The position numbers were made by a program, and so were the translations under genes. The notes below the pieces were generated by a model, which did not search any database, was not told the DNA's origin, and worked only from the letters and a program-made list of their open reading frames with translations. Positions 45,191-54,076 of a stretch of DNA of 64,000 nt are shown piece by piece. The DNA comes from Paraburkholderia xenovorans LB400 (lineage in GTDB: Bacteria; Pseudomonadota; Gammaproteobacteria; Burkholderiales; Burkholderiaceae): positions 1,116,001 to 1,180,000 of the forward strand of contig NC_007953.1 in the NCBI RefSeq assembly GCF_000013645.1, in the 5' to 3' direction. Position 1 is the stretch's first letter. Every line of letters begins with the position of its first letter.

Positions 45191-46954
45191 TCACGCGAGC
45201 GGTTTGCCCACCGAGCGCGGAACACGCAGTTCAATCAGCCTGACGCCGGGCTGCGCGAGCGCTGCATCGAGCGCGGGCGCAAACGCCGGGGTCTCTTCGA
45301 CCACCCAGCTTTTTACGCCGAACGCGCCGGCAAACGCGGCGAAATCGATCTGGCCGAGTTCAGTGCCCGTCGTGCGTCCGAAAAGCCGCCGCTGCGCTCC
45401 GTCGATTGCACCATACGCGCGGTTGTTCACTACCAGCACGAGCAGCGAGATGCCCAGCCGCACCGCCGTTTCGAGTTCTTCCGCGTGCATCATCAGGCAG
45501 CCGTCGCCGGCGATGGCGACGATCTGCCGCCCGGGCTCCAGCACCAGCGCCGCGCCGATCGCGGCAGCGAGCCCATAGCCCATCGCACCGCTTTTTGGAC
45601 CCAGTTGCGTGCCCGGCCGATGGTGCGTCAGATAGCGTTGCGGCCAGATCGCATAGGCGCCCGCGCCCGAGGTCACGACGGCGGTGTCGTCCAGCGCGGC
45701 ATCGAGCGTGACGTACACGGCGCGTAGATCGAGCGAACCTTCGCAGCGTCCGCTCGTCACGTACGCAACGCGCTCGGCACGCAGCACGCTCATCCATTGG
45801 CGGCGTGCGTCGAGCGCTTGCGCGTCACACCACGGCGGGTCCGCCGCGCTGACCTGGTGCCACGCCTCGACCGCCGCGTTGGCTTCCGCGAGCAACGCGA
45901 GGTCCGCCTGATAGACCGCGTTCAGTTCGCCCGCGTCGGCGTGAAGGTGAACGAGGCGCTGAGTCTTGACGCGCTGCTTCGCATCCGGTTCGATCAGCGC
46001 ATAGCCCTTGAATCCTTCGCCAAGCGTGTTGAGTTCGCCGAGGCGGCCGTTCAGCACGATCAGCAGATCGGCTTCGCTCACGCGTCTGGCCAGCGACGGA
46101 TCGATCCCAATGCCGATTTCGCCGACGAACACCGCATCGTCGTGATCGACCAGATCGCGGCGACGGTAGGTCGTCGCCACCGGCACGACATGCCGGCGAG
46201 CGAGCGCGGCAAGCGCTTCCAGCGAAGCACGCTGCCAACCCGTTCCGCCCGCAATGATCATCGGACGATGCGCCGTTTGCAGCATGCCGCGCAAACGGTC
46301 GAGGTCGGCCCGCGCGATAGACGGCGTGGGCAACTGCGGCCTCGCAGGAATGGAGAGCCGGGCCTGAGCCTGTGCGACGTCCTCGGGCAGGACCAGCACG
46401 ACCGGTCCGCGCCGCCCGCTCATCGCCACATGCCACGCGCGCGCGAACATCTCGCCGATCCGCTCGGGCGCGTCGATCAAGCCCACCCACTTGGCGAGCG
46501 GACCGAACACGCGCTGGAAGTCGTCGACATTGAGCATCGCCTCGCGGCCGGAGATCGCCTGGCTCGCCTGCCCGACGATCAGGACCATCGGCGCGCTATC
46601 CGTGAAAGCCGTGTGGACGGCAAGCGTGGTATTCAGCGCGCCAGGCGCGCGCGCGGCCAGACAGACGCCCGGCTGACCGCTCAACTGGCCTATTGCCTGG
46701 GCCGCGTAGGCCATGCCCGCTTCGTGACGAAAACTGGCGAGCGCGATCTGCGGCGTGTGGACCGCAAGTGCATCGACGATTTCAAGGATGCCTTCACCGG
46801 GAATGAACGTGACCGCGGGCACACCGTAGGCGCCAAGCACTTCCGCCACGATCCGGGCACCGCTGACGACGCGGTCGATATTACCGTCCGCTGCCGCTCC
46901 GGACGGGGCTGCCGCTGATGGATGCATTGGACCTGCTGGGTGCTCGCGACTCAT
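45191..46954 (-). CDS. Thiamine-diphosphate-dependent enzyme (acetolactate-synthase/decarboxylase family)
   Basis: This 587-residue ThDP enzyme has three domains. The N-terminal PYR domain has the catalytic Glu in VTFIPGEGILEIVDAL near residue 51 and FRHEAGMAYAAQAIG near 75. The middle domain includes RPMIIAGGTGWQRAS near 215. The C-terminal domain has GPKSGAMGYGLAAAIGAALV near 450 and the cofactor motif GDG(x)n-NN in VAIAGDGCLMMHAEELETAV to LVLVVNN near 478-505. Relatives include acetolactate synthase, benzoylformate decarboxylase and other 2-oxoacid decarboxylases; the reaction is not determined. The ATG at 46954 is preferred over longer versions, with AAAGGAG upstream. Confidence 0.87.
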   Translation of the reverse strand: MSREHPAGPMHPSAAAPSGAAADGNIDRVVSGARIVAEVLGAYGVPAVTFIPGEGILEIVDALAVHTPQIALASFRHEAGMAYAAQAIGQLSGQPGVCLAARAPGALNTTLAVHTAFTDSAPMVLIVGQASQAISGREAMLNVDDFQRVFGPLAKWVGLIDAPERIGEMFARAWHVAMSGRRGPVVLVLPEDVAQAQARLSIPARPQLPTPSIARADLDRLRGMLQTAHRPMIIAGGTGWQRASLEALAALARRHVVPVATTYRRRDLVDHDDAVFVGEIGIGIDPSLARRVSEADLLIVLNGRLGELNTLGEGFKGYALIEPDAKQRVKTQRLVHLHADAGELNAVYQADLALLAEANAAVEAWHQVSAADPPWCDAQALDARRQWMSVLRAERVAYVTSGRCEGSLDLRAVYVTLDAALDDTAVVTSGAGAYAIWPQRYLTHHRPGTQLGPKSGAMGYGLAAAIGAALVLEPGRQIVAIAGDGCLMMHAEELETAVRLGISLLVLVVNNRAYGAIDGAQRRLFGRTTGTELGQIDFAAFAGAFGVKSWVVEETPAFAPALDAALAQPGVRLIELRVPRSVGKPLA

Positions 46955-47082
46955 ATGAAATGCAACTCCTTTGACGTGACACGGCGCGCGCCGCCTCGCC
47001 TCATGCCTGATTGAACCCTGCTGGTGGCCTGCGTGCAGCGGCATCGCCTCGTACGACGAACCGCCGCCGCCACTCACCGTCA

Positions 47083-48234
47083 TTAGAACCGGTGATAAAT
47101 ACCAGCGGTTATGGACACCTGACGCTTGGTCGCCGAAGCCCCGCCAGAACCGCTTGCGTATTCAATATTGGCGTGCTGTGCATCACCCGCAGCCAGCTGG
47201 AAGATACCGTCCAGATAGAGCGCGGTTCGCCTCGACAGGAAGTAGTTGTTGATCAGCGAGATCTGGTGATATTGCGGTTTGAAGTCGGTCGGCTGGATCG
47301 AGCCGATAGTGTAGGTGTAGTCGATCGCAGCCTGATAATCGGGTGCGAAATAATGGCTCACGTTCGCTTCGACGTTGGTGTAACTGGCGCGGCCGTGCAT
47401 GAGACCCAGTTGCGCGACGCCCAGATCGTCGTAGCGGCTATGCGTGACGACGATGCCCGCGAACGTGTCTTTGGTGAAGGCGTACTGGCCGCCCGCGCCG
47501 TAAATTTCCATGCTCGAAGGCGCAATCGCATAGGAGACCGTCGGCGAACTGGGTGAGATCGACGCGAACGACGCCGTGGTCCACAAGCCTTCGCTGGCTG
47601 CCGAAGCCGGATGATTCATGCGCATGTAGGCGGCGGAAAGCTTGAGCGGGCCTTGCGCGTAGTTCACGCCGAATCCGACTGCGCTCTGGTTGCCGAAGCT
47701 GCCGGCCACGCCGCCGAAGCTGTACATCAACCCGGCCTGCAAACCACGATACGAGGGCGACACGTACTTCACCGAATTATTGGTGCGAAACTGGTAATTG
47801 AAGTTGTTGTTGTCGCCGATGGTCGCCGTGTAGCCGTTCCACATCAGCGGCGAAGAATACTGCGCAAGCCAGTCCTGCGTGAGATCGTACTGGCGGCCGA
47901 GGGTCAGCGTGCCGTAACGGCCGTTGGCCAGACCCACGTAGGCCTGGCGGCCGAATTCCCGGCTGCCCTGCGCCGCGGTGCCGGTGTTCGGATTGAAACC
48001 GCCTTCGAGCACGAAGACCGTGCTGGTGCCGCCGCCCAGGTCCTCGACACCCTTGAAGCCCCAGCGGCTGGGACCGTTCGCGGTGCCGATCGATGCGCCT
48101 TTCAGCGAGTTGTTGGAGTAGATCAGGCCTGACATCACCACGCCATATAGGGTGACGCCGGAGCCCGGCGAGCTTTGCGCGTGCGCGGCAGCCGCAAGGG
48201 AAAAAAGCAGAGCCGTAGTGTAGATACGTTTCAT
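47083..48234 (-). CDS. Burkholderia-type outer-membrane porin
   Basis: The 383-residue precursor has a signal peptide ending AAAAHAQ (about residue 20) and mature sequence SSPGSGVTLYGVVMSGLIYS, then RWGFKGVEDLGGGTSTVFVL and FGRQAYVGLANGRYGTLTLG, typical of beta-proteobacterial general porins (Gram_neg_porins). The chain ends GIYHRF, with the terminal Phe used for barrel assembly. It is probably the outer-membrane entry route for the substrate of this catabolic region. It lies 128 nt upstream of the ThDP-enzyme gene and is divergent from the second substrate-binding protein gene. Confidence 0.94.
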   Translation of the reverse strand: MKRIYTTALLFSLAAAAHAQSSPGSGVTLYGVVMSGLIYSNNSLKGASIGTANGPSRWGFKGVEDLGGGTSTVFVLEGGFNPNTGTAAQGSREFGRQAYVGLANGRYGTLTLGRQYDLTQDWLAQYSSPLMWNGYTATIGDNNNFNYQFRTNNSVKYVSPSYRGLQAGLMYSFGGVAGSFGNQSAVGFGVNYAQGPLKLSAAYMRMNHPASAASEGLWTTASFASISPSSPTVSYAIAPSSMEIYGAGGQYAFTKDTFAGIVVTHSRYDDLGVAQLGLMHGRASYTNVEANVSHYFAPDYQAAIDYTYTIGSIQPTDFKPQYHQISLINNYFLSRRTALYLDGIFQLAAGDAQHANIEYASGSGGASATKRQVSITAGIYHRF

Positions 48235-48670
48235 CTCGAAGGTCCGTAGAGGGATCGATGGTTTGCGGGAACATCCGTCCGTAGCATGTTGAACGCGTCG
48301 GTACGGCAACGCGGTTGCCAGAGCGAAGACTAGGAACGGCACAAACCAGTGACAATGTCCTCAAAATAGTTAGAACCGTTTTCCTTCAATTCTGAATCGC
48401 TTCACTAGAGCGCGGCCTCATAAAACGTTGTCAACGCACACCGCTTGCGCGTTTGTGCAACGCCGCAGCAGTATGGTTTTATATGATCGTCACCTGGCGT
48501 TGTGGCGGGACGGACGTTGCCAGAGGCTTGAATTGTTAGGTTTTCGGAACTGTTTATTTTGGCGGCGTGGGCTCGGCCACGCAGCTCCACCAGAATGAGC
48601 CTGTCACGACAGCGCAACGGCGTCACTGGTTGCCCCATTTTTTTTCACTTTTTTCTCAGGCAAATACGCT
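48235..48670. other. Divergent intergenic region between porin and binding-protein genes
   Basis: About 436 nt, probably holding promoters for both flanking units. No convincing -10/-35 pair or named operator was identified. GCGTGG/CCACGC at about 48568-48584 can form a small hairpin. No gene is supported. Confidence 0.4.
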
Positions 48671-49705
48671 ATGAAACTGCTCAGCGCGCGTGTCCGACGG
48701 ACCGGCGGACGCCGCAGTATGACCACCGCGTTGCTATCGGCGGCGATCGGCTTCGGCAACCTCATGCCGGCCACGACTCATGCACAGACCGCGTCCGCCG
48801 CGCCGATCGTCGTGGGCATCGCGAACTTCGGACCGCATCCTGCGCTCTCGCGCACTATCCAGGGCTTCAAGGACGAAATGCAGGCGCACGGTTACGTCGA
48901 GAACAAAAACGTGCGCTACGTCTACAGCGATGCCAATTTCACACCCAGCCTGATTCCGCAGACGCTTGCGCAGATCGTCGCGCAGCATCCATCGGTGATC
49001 CTGACAGTCACCACGCCGGTTGCCCAGGCCGCCGTGCGCAACGTCGGCAATCTCGACACGCCGCTCGTGTTCTCGCAGGTCACGGACCCGGTCAAGGCCG
49101 GCATCGTACCTGACTGGCAGCACGGCAGCAGCCGCATCAACGGCACGTCGAGCATCACCGATTACAACGCCGTGCTCGACTTCGCGAAAAAGGTCTTTCC
49201 CAAGGCCAAGAAATTCGGCGTACTGTACAACGCGGGCGAAGTCAACGACGTGGCCGCCATCGCGAGCCTGAAAGAGGCTGCCGCGAAGTCCGGCCTCGAG
49301 ATGGTCGCGACCTCCGCCGATTCCACCGTCGATGTGCCGCAACGCGCCAGCACGTTGCAAGGCATCGACTTCTTCTACGCGATCGGGTCCAGTCTGATCC
49401 AGTCGTCACTGCCGGCGGTCGCCTCGATCACCGATCACATGCATGTACCGATCCTGAGCGCGGAACACGAACTGATCCGCAAGGGCGACATCATCGCCGT
49501 CGCGTATGCCCCTTCCTACGAATCGCAGGGCGCGCATGCCGCCGACATGGCGTTGCAGATGCTAAAGGGCGTCAAACCGTCGGCGATGCCCGTGTATCGC
49601 GCCGTACCCGCCGACTACAAGGAACTGATCAACCGCCGCAAGATGGCGTCACTCGGCTTGCCGGTTCCGGCCGCGCTCGAAGGGTGCAACTGCTTCGTCA
49701 ACTGA
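48671..49705 (+). CDS. ABC transporter substrate-binding protein (PF04392 type, copy 2)
   Basis: The 344-residue paralogue of the binding protein at 42.4 kb. It has a signal peptide ending near TTHAQ (residue 39), then PIVVGIANFGPHPALSRTIQ and the matching lobes (HPSVILTVTTPVAQAAVRNV near 107; FGVLYNAGEVNDVAAIASLK near 182). It ends ...EGCNCFVN, again with Cys-x-Cys-Phe. No permease or ATPase gene accompanies it, so it may feed the importer encoded at 40.7-42.4 kb and broaden its substrate range. The racemase-family gene follows 2 nt after its stop. Confidence 0.92.
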   Translation: MKLLSARVRRTGGRRSMTTALLSAAIGFGNLMPATTHAQTASAAPIVVGIANFGPHPALSRTIQGFKDEMQAHGYVENKNVRYVYSDANFTPSLIPQTLAQIVAQHPSVILTVTTPVAQAAVRNVGNLDTPLVFSQVTDPVKAGIVPDWQHGSSRINGTSSITDYNAVLDFAKKVFPKAKKFGVLYNAGEVNDVAAIASLKEAAAKSGLEMVATSADSTVDVPQRASTLQGIDFFYAIGSSLIQSSLPAVASITDHMHVPILSAEHELIRKGDIIAVAYAPSYESQGAHAADMALQMLKGVKPSAMPVYRAVPADYKELINRRKMASLGLPVPAALEGCNCFVN

Positions 49706-49707
49706 CC

Positions 49708-50496
49708 ATGACCGCACACTCGCACCCTGATGTACCAGTCAGCTCCGAAGCACGCGCGGTGCGCGCGCGCCGCCGCACGATCCACGGCGTGAGCATCGGC
49801 ATCCTGATGCTCGACACCGGCTTTCAGCGCTTGCCCGGCGACATCGGTCACGGCGCGACGTGGCCCTTCCCCGTGCAATACGGCCTCATGACGGGCGTGA
49901 CCGGCCCGCAGGTCATGGCGGCCACGAGCGGCGACGCGAAGGCGGCTGCACCGCTCATCGAGCGCTTTGTCGAAGCGGCGCAGCAGCTCGTCAATCTCGG
50001 CGTGGACGGCATCACGACGAGTTGCGGCTTTCTCGTCGCATTCCAGCAGGCGTTGACCGAGCGCTGCGCCGTACCGGTTGCGACCTCCGCGCTGCTGCAG
50101 ATTCCTTCGGTCGCCACGCTGCTATCCAGGCGGCAGCGCGTGGGCATCCTGACGGCGCGCGCCGCTTCGCTGACGCCACACCATCTGCTCGCCGCGAACG
50201 CGCCAACCGATCTGCCGGTGGCCGGCTTGCACGAAAACAGCCGCTTCTTCCGCAACAATCTCGAGAATGCGCCGACGGTGGATTTCGACGAGCAGGCCGA
50301 CGATCTTCTCGAATGCGCTGAGCGTCTGCTGCGGGCGCATCCGGAAACCGGCGCCATCGTCAGCGAATGCAGCAATTTCGCGCCTTACTCGGCGTTGCTC
50401 AGCGAACGGTTCGGCATACCGGTGTTCGATATCGTGACGATGATCGAATGGTTTCAGTCGGGCTTGAGGCCACGGCGGTTTCAGGCCGCCTCGTAG
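49708..50496 (+). CDS. Aspartate/glutamate racemase-superfamily protein
   Basis: This 262-residue cytoplasmic enzyme belongs to the superfamily that contains Asp/Glu racemase, hydantoin racemase, maleate isomerase and arylmalonate decarboxylase. Two cysteines stand at the expected catalytic positions: ITTSCGFLVAFQQAL near residue 104 and SECSNFAPYSALL near 223. Both Cys present favours a racemase/isomerase mechanism over a one-Cys decarboxylase, but the substrate is open. The start at 49708 directly follows the binding-protein stop, so the two genes are cotranscribed. It converges with the dioxygenase reductase gene. Confidence 0.82.
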   Translation: MTAHSHPDVPVSSEARAVRARRRTIHGVSIGILMLDTGFQRLPGDIGHGATWPFPVQYGLMTGVTGPQVMAATSGDAKAAAPLIERFVEAAQQLVNLGVDGITTSCGFLVAFQQALTERCAVPVATSALLQIPSVATLLSRRQRVGILTARAASLTPHHLLAANAPTDLPVAGLHENSRFFRNNLENAPTVDFDEQADDLLECAERLLRAHPETGAIVSECSNFAPYSALLSERFGIPVFDIVTMIEWFQSGLRPRRFQAAS

Positions 50497-50517
50497 GTAG
50501 GCGTTGCAGATGTGGCA

Positions 50518-50542
50518 GCCGTGCGAGCGATGCTCGCACGGC
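50518..50542. terminator. Strong hairpin between convergent genes
   Basis: GCCGTGCGAGC / GCTCGCACGGC form a perfect 11-bp stem with loop GAT, placed between the stops of the racemase-family gene and the ferredoxin reductase gene. There is no T-tract on either strand, so it may act as a bidirectional or factor-assisted terminator or protect mRNA ends. Confidence 0.5.
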
Positions 50543-50566
50543 CTTGAATCACCGGGCCTGCCGGCA

Positions 50567-51784
50567 TCAGAGCAACGACCGCAGTGCTACAGCGGGATCG
50601 GCAAGCAGCGCTGGATCGAGCACCTTGCCGGCCACGACGAGCCGCTTGCAGGCGCCCATCTCCCGCCCCGCGTTGATCGCGACGACGGCGCGCAAACGCC
50701 TGCCTGCGTCGAGCGCGAGCACGCAAAACGGGCCGTTCCGCGCATCGCCGCGCTCGATCAACGTGTGCGACGCTTCGATCGTGCCCAGCGTCTGGATATT
50801 GCAATCGAACTGATCAGACCAAAGCCACGGCCACTCGGCGTATTCCTGCGTATCGCCGAGCATGTTGGCCGCTGCAATCGCAGGCTGATTTTCCGCAACC
50901 TGCCACGATTCGATACGAACGTGACGACCCAACAGCGGATTGAAATGCGCCGTCACTTCGCCCGCCGCAAAAATGCGTGGGTCGGACGTGCGGCACTGCG
51001 CATCCACCACGATCCCGTTATCCACCTGGAGACCCGCTTCGCGCGCCAGTTCGACATTGGGTAAGACGCCGATCCCCACCACCACGAGATCCGCCGCGAG
51101 TGTCCCGCGATCCGTTTCGAGCAGCGCACGGCCGTGCTCGTAGCCGATGCGCGACGGCGTTTCGGCGAGCCTGAGCGTCACGCCGCGCCGCGCGTGAAGC
51201 GCGGCGACGAAGCGCGCAGCCGCTGGCGGCAGCGAGCGTTGCAGCAGCGCGGCCGCCGGTTCGATCACCGTCGCTTCGCAGCCCGCCTGGGTTACCGCCG
51301 CGGCAACTTCCAGCCCGATGAAGCCGCCGCCCAGAATCGCGACCTGCCTGCCCGGCGCGAGCGCGGTGCGCAGCGCCAGCGAATCGGCCAACGTACGCAC
51401 GTAATAAAGCGGCACACGCTCGTCCACCGGACCGGCAAATTCGCGCACACGCGACCCGGTTGCAAGCAGCAGTCTGTCGTAACCGATCGAACTGCCGTCG
51501 TGCAAACCGACCTCGTGGCGCGCACGGTCGATCGACTCGACCGTGGTCGCGAGTCGCAACTCGATATCGTGCGCAGCGTACCAGTCCAACCCGCGAATAA
51601 ACGCTTTCTGTTCACCGCCTGGCGCGAGCAGCGCATCTTTCGAAAGCACCGGACGATCGTAAGGCGCGTGTGGCTCCGCGCCGATCATCGTGATCCGCGC
51701 GTGCGGGTCGCGCTCGCGCAAGGTTTCCGCGGCGCGGCGCGCGGCATGGCCCGCGCCGACGATCACATGCCGGTCAGCCGACAT
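50567..51784 (-). CDS. andAa: Anthranilate 1,2-dioxygenase, ferredoxin reductase component
   Basis: AndAa passes electrons from NADH to the Rieske ferredoxin AndAb. The 405-residue protein begins MSADRHVIVGAGHAARRAAE, the FAD-binding motif, and has the NAD-binding glycine motif in VAILGGGFIGLEVAAAVTQA near 147 and the FAD segment DPRIFAAGEVTAHFNP near 265, in place of the usual A-x-GD. The start at 51784 overlaps the ferredoxin stop by 11 nt; an alternative start lies at 51808. Length and position as the last gene match the B. cepacia andAcAdAbAa operon. Confidence 0.88.
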   Translation of the reverse strand: MSADRHVIVGAGHAARRAAETLRERDPHARITMIGAEPHAPYDRPVLSKDALLAPGGEQKAFIRGLDWYAAHDIELRLATTVESIDRARHEVGLHDGSSIGYDRLLLATGSRVREFAGPVDERVPLYYVRTLADSLALRTALAPGRQVAILGGGFIGLEVAAAVTQAGCEATVIEPAAALLQRSLPPAAARFVAALHARRGVTLRLAETPSRIGYEHGRALLETDRGTLAADLVVVGIGVLPNVELAREAGLQVDNGIVVDAQCRTSDPRIFAAGEVTAHFNPLLGRHVRIESWQVAENQPAIAAANMLGDTQEYAEWPWLWSDQFDCNIQTLGTIEASHTLIERGDARNGPFCVLALDAGRRLRAVVAINAGREMGACKRLVVAGKVLDPALLADPAVALRSLL

Positions 51785-52097
51785 GAATCTCGACCCGCGA
51801 ATCGACAATGCGAACCGGGAAGGTGCGCACCGGCTCGGTAATGGGCGCGCAACGCGGCGCGCCGGTGCGAATGTCGATCAGCCCCTGATGCAGCGGACAT
51901 TCGACACAGCCGTCCTCCACATAGCCCTCCGACAGACGCGCATGGCCATGCGAGCAGAGATCGTTCAGCGCGAATACTTCGCCGCCGAGCCGGAAAACCG
52001 CAACTTGCCGGTCGCCGGCAATAATGGCGGCCGGTTCGCCCTCGGTGAAATCGTCGAGCGTGCCAATGGTTTGCCAGTTATCGAGTGTCTGTTCCAT
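51774..52097 (-). CDS. andAb: Anthranilate 1,2-dioxygenase, Rieske ferredoxin component
   Basis: This 107-residue Rieske [2Fe-2S] ferredoxin carries electrons from the reductase to the oxygenase. Cluster ligands are visible as Cys-x-His in LCSHGHARL (near residue 48) and Cys-x2-His in ECPLHQGLIDIRTG (near 67). Strong ribosome binding site AAGGAGGG before ATG 52097. It lies 10 nt after the beta-subunit gene. A longer frame to 52244 runs inside the beta-subunit gene and is rejected. Confidence 0.92.
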   Translation of the reverse strand: MEQTLDNWQTIGTLDDFTEGEPAAIIAGDRQVAVFRLGGEVFALNDLCSHGHARLSEGYVEDGCVECPLHQGLIDIRTGAPRCAPITEPVRTFPVRIVDSRVEIHVG

Positions 52098-52107
52098 CTG
52101 CCCTCCT

Positions 52108-52581
52108 TCAGATCGGCGTGGCGAGCAGCGTCTGCACGCGCGACGTGTCGTACACCACGCGCTTGCTCCAATAGCGCAGACCGTCCGGCGTACGCACGAC
52201 CCGGTCGTAGTACTTGCCCGCCTGGTATACGCCGGACTCGCCATTGGCGCGCGTTTGCACGACCACGTAGCTGCTTTCCGTTTCGATCACGCCGTCCGTC
52301 TCGCTCACGACCGTCAGGCCCGAGGTCATATGACGATACGTGTGCGCCTCGAAGATATTGGCGTTACGCAGCGACACCACGCGATCGCGCAGCATCCGCT
52401 GGTTCGTGCAGTGAATGATGCCGATCGGCAAACCCATGTCGGCGTTTTCCTTCGGCACGATCTCGTACGTACAGTCTTCGGTGAACAGCGTCGGCCATGC
52501 TTCGAGCCGGTCGTTGTCGAGATTGCTGATGTACTGGTTCTGCAGCATGTGCAATTCGAACCACAGCTTCATCGCTTCCAT
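52108..52581 (-). CDS. andAd: Anthranilate 1,2-dioxygenase, small (beta) subunit
   Basis: This 157-residue beta subunit of a ring-hydroxylating dioxygenase has the SnoaL/NTF2-like fold and a structural role in the oxygenase hexamer. Typical segments are LLQNQYISNLDNDRLEAWPT-like start (residues about 12-31), FTEDCTYEIVPKEN and GKYYDRVVRTPDGLRYWSKR near the end. GGGGA precedes the ATG. It lies 13 nt downstream of the alpha-subunit gene. Confidence 0.92.
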   Translation of the reverse strand: MEAMKLWFELHMLQNQYISNLDNDRLEAWPTLFTEDCTYEIVPKENADMGLPIGIIHCTNQRMLRDRVVSLRNANIFEAHTYRHMTSGLTVVSETDGVIETESSYVVVQTRANGESGVYQAGKYYDRVVRTPDGLRYWSKRVVYDTSRVQTLLATPI

Positions 52582-52594
52582 CTGCGTCCCCTGA

Positions 52595-53866
52595 TCAATA
52601 GCCCATCAATTGCTGATAACCGACCCAGAAGCGGCGAATCAGGCTTTCGGTGATCACCGTGTCCTGCTGGTCCGGATTGCCGCGCGACATTTCGATCACC
52701 GAGGTCGCGTCGCCATCGCGAATCGTTCCGCGCTGGACCAGTTCCGTGGCTTCGGTGTCTTCCATCGAGATATAGCCCGCCGGTCCCACGAGATTCGCCT
52801 GCTTGATGCGTAGCGCGCGCAGCTCCGGCGTGTCGTCCGTGTAGCCGAAAAAATGGAAGATCAGTTCGAAATTGTTCGGGCCTTTCGGCAACAGCTGGCG
52901 CGCGACCAGTGTGTTGTGAATCTGCTGGATCACGAGTTGCGGGAAGATCGGTTGAATGTGGTTCGTGGTGTCTTCCTCGTACTCGGAGATATGAGCGAGC
53001 ACCGTGTCGTCTTCGAGCGAGAAGCCTTCGTCCATCGAGCGGATGTTCTGCTGCCTGTATGCCGCCGACGTGTCTTCGCCCGTTTTCGTGACCGTGATGA
53101 TGCTATGCAGACCATGCGTGGCGTCCGGAATCGAACGTGCCTTCATGCCCACGCGAAAAATGTTGAAGGTCGTATGGAACAGATGCAGCATGCTCGCGTG
53201 ATACGGGTCCTTCACGTTCTCGAAGTACAGCTTCCAGTTCGACTTCGAATACTGCCGCGTGCAGCCAAGATATTCGATCGGCTTGTGAAAAATGCGCTCG
53301 ATCCACGGGCGCATTTCCGCGCCGAGATAATCGGGTAGCGGCGCGACCTCATCGCTGAATGTCGCGAACACCACGCCACGGTAACTGTCCACCCGCAGCT
53401 TGCGCAGGCTGTGATTGTTCGGATCGAAGTCGGCCGGCATCCCGCTCATGCCTTTCTGTCCGCGACGGAACGGTACGCCGAGCAGATTGCCGCTATTGTC
53501 GAAGCTCCACTGGTGATACACGCAGGTATGCGACGTGGCGTTGCCGCGGGCTTTGCGGCACACGGAAGCGCCACGGTGCGCGCAGCGGTTGACCCACGCC
53601 GCGATCGAACCATCTTCCACGCGTGTAACAACCACCGGCGTATCGCCCACGAAGGTGCTCTTGAAGTCGCCCGGCTGTGGAATCTCCGCTTCCAGCGCAA
53701 CGAAATTCCACGTCGGGCCGCGATAAATACGCTCCTGCTCGCGCTCGTACACCGCTTGCGAACTGAATACCTTGTATGGGACACGCGAGCCGTCGTCGCG
53801 CGGGAACACGACATGATCCGACTCCATGTTTTTGTTAATGCGCACGGGCGTTTCGGCCATTTCCAT
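52595..53866 (-). CDS. andAc: Anthranilate 1,2-dioxygenase, large (alpha) subunit
   Basis: AndAc is the catalytic subunit that converts anthranilate to catechol, CO2 and ammonia. The 423-residue protein has the Rieske ligands Cys-x-His in NRCAHRGASVC near residue 93 and Cys-x2-His in TCVYHQWSFD near 114. The mononuclear-iron motif lies in ENVKDPYHASMLHLFH near 208 (Asp-x2-His-x4-His). Length and the order alpha, beta, ferredoxin, reductase match the three-component anthranilate dioxygenase of B. cepacia DBO1. Other aromatic acids remain possible substrates. A GGAG precedes ATG 53866. The gene is divergent from an AraC-type regulator gene, as andAc is from andR. Confidence 0.88.
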   Translation of the reverse strand: MEMAETPVRINKNMESDHVVFPRDDGSRVPYKVFSSQAVYEREQERIYRGPTWNFVALEAEIPQPGDFKSTFVGDTPVVVTRVEDGSIAAWVNRCAHRGASVCRKARGNATSHTCVYHQWSFDNSGNLLGVPFRRGQKGMSGMPADFDPNNHSLRKLRVDSYRGVVFATFSDEVAPLPDYLGAEMRPWIERIFHKPIEYLGCTRQYSKSNWKLYFENVKDPYHASMLHLFHTTFNIFRVGMKARSIPDATHGLHSIITVTKTGEDTSAAYRQQNIRSMDEGFSLEDDTVLAHISEYEEDTTNHIQPIFPQLVIQQIHNTLVARQLLPKGPNNFELIFHFFGYTDDTPELRALRIKQANLVGPAGYISMEDTEATELVQRGTIRDGDATSVIEMSRGNPDQQDTVITESLIRRFWVGYQQLMGY

Positions 53867-54076
53867 GCTGATGACTCCGCTAGATTGCTGGGTGCTGCCT
53901 GTATAAGGGGACGGTCGTTTGCACGCAGCTTTTTTGACGGCTGCAGAGTTATTTTTGGAGATCCAAAATAGTGGAGCTATCCGCTTCTGGCAGTACGCGC
54001 GCCGCCTGTCCGATTCAGGCGGTTTTCTGAACGAAGCCCGTTGCGGCCGGAACGCAGCACCTTATCCTTCGCCGTC
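53867..54076. promoter_or_regulatory. Divergent andAc/andR control region with a palindrome and a leader hairpin
   Basis: The 210-nt region holds a perfect inverted repeat TTTTGGA-GA-TCCAAAA at 53953-53968, a candidate operator about 90 nt upstream of andAc. On the andR side, CCGCCTG/CAGGCGG (54002-54022) forms a 7-bp stem followed by TTTT, placed 50 nt before the andR start. It resembles a small terminator or attenuator. Function is inferred from position only. Confidence 0.5.
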
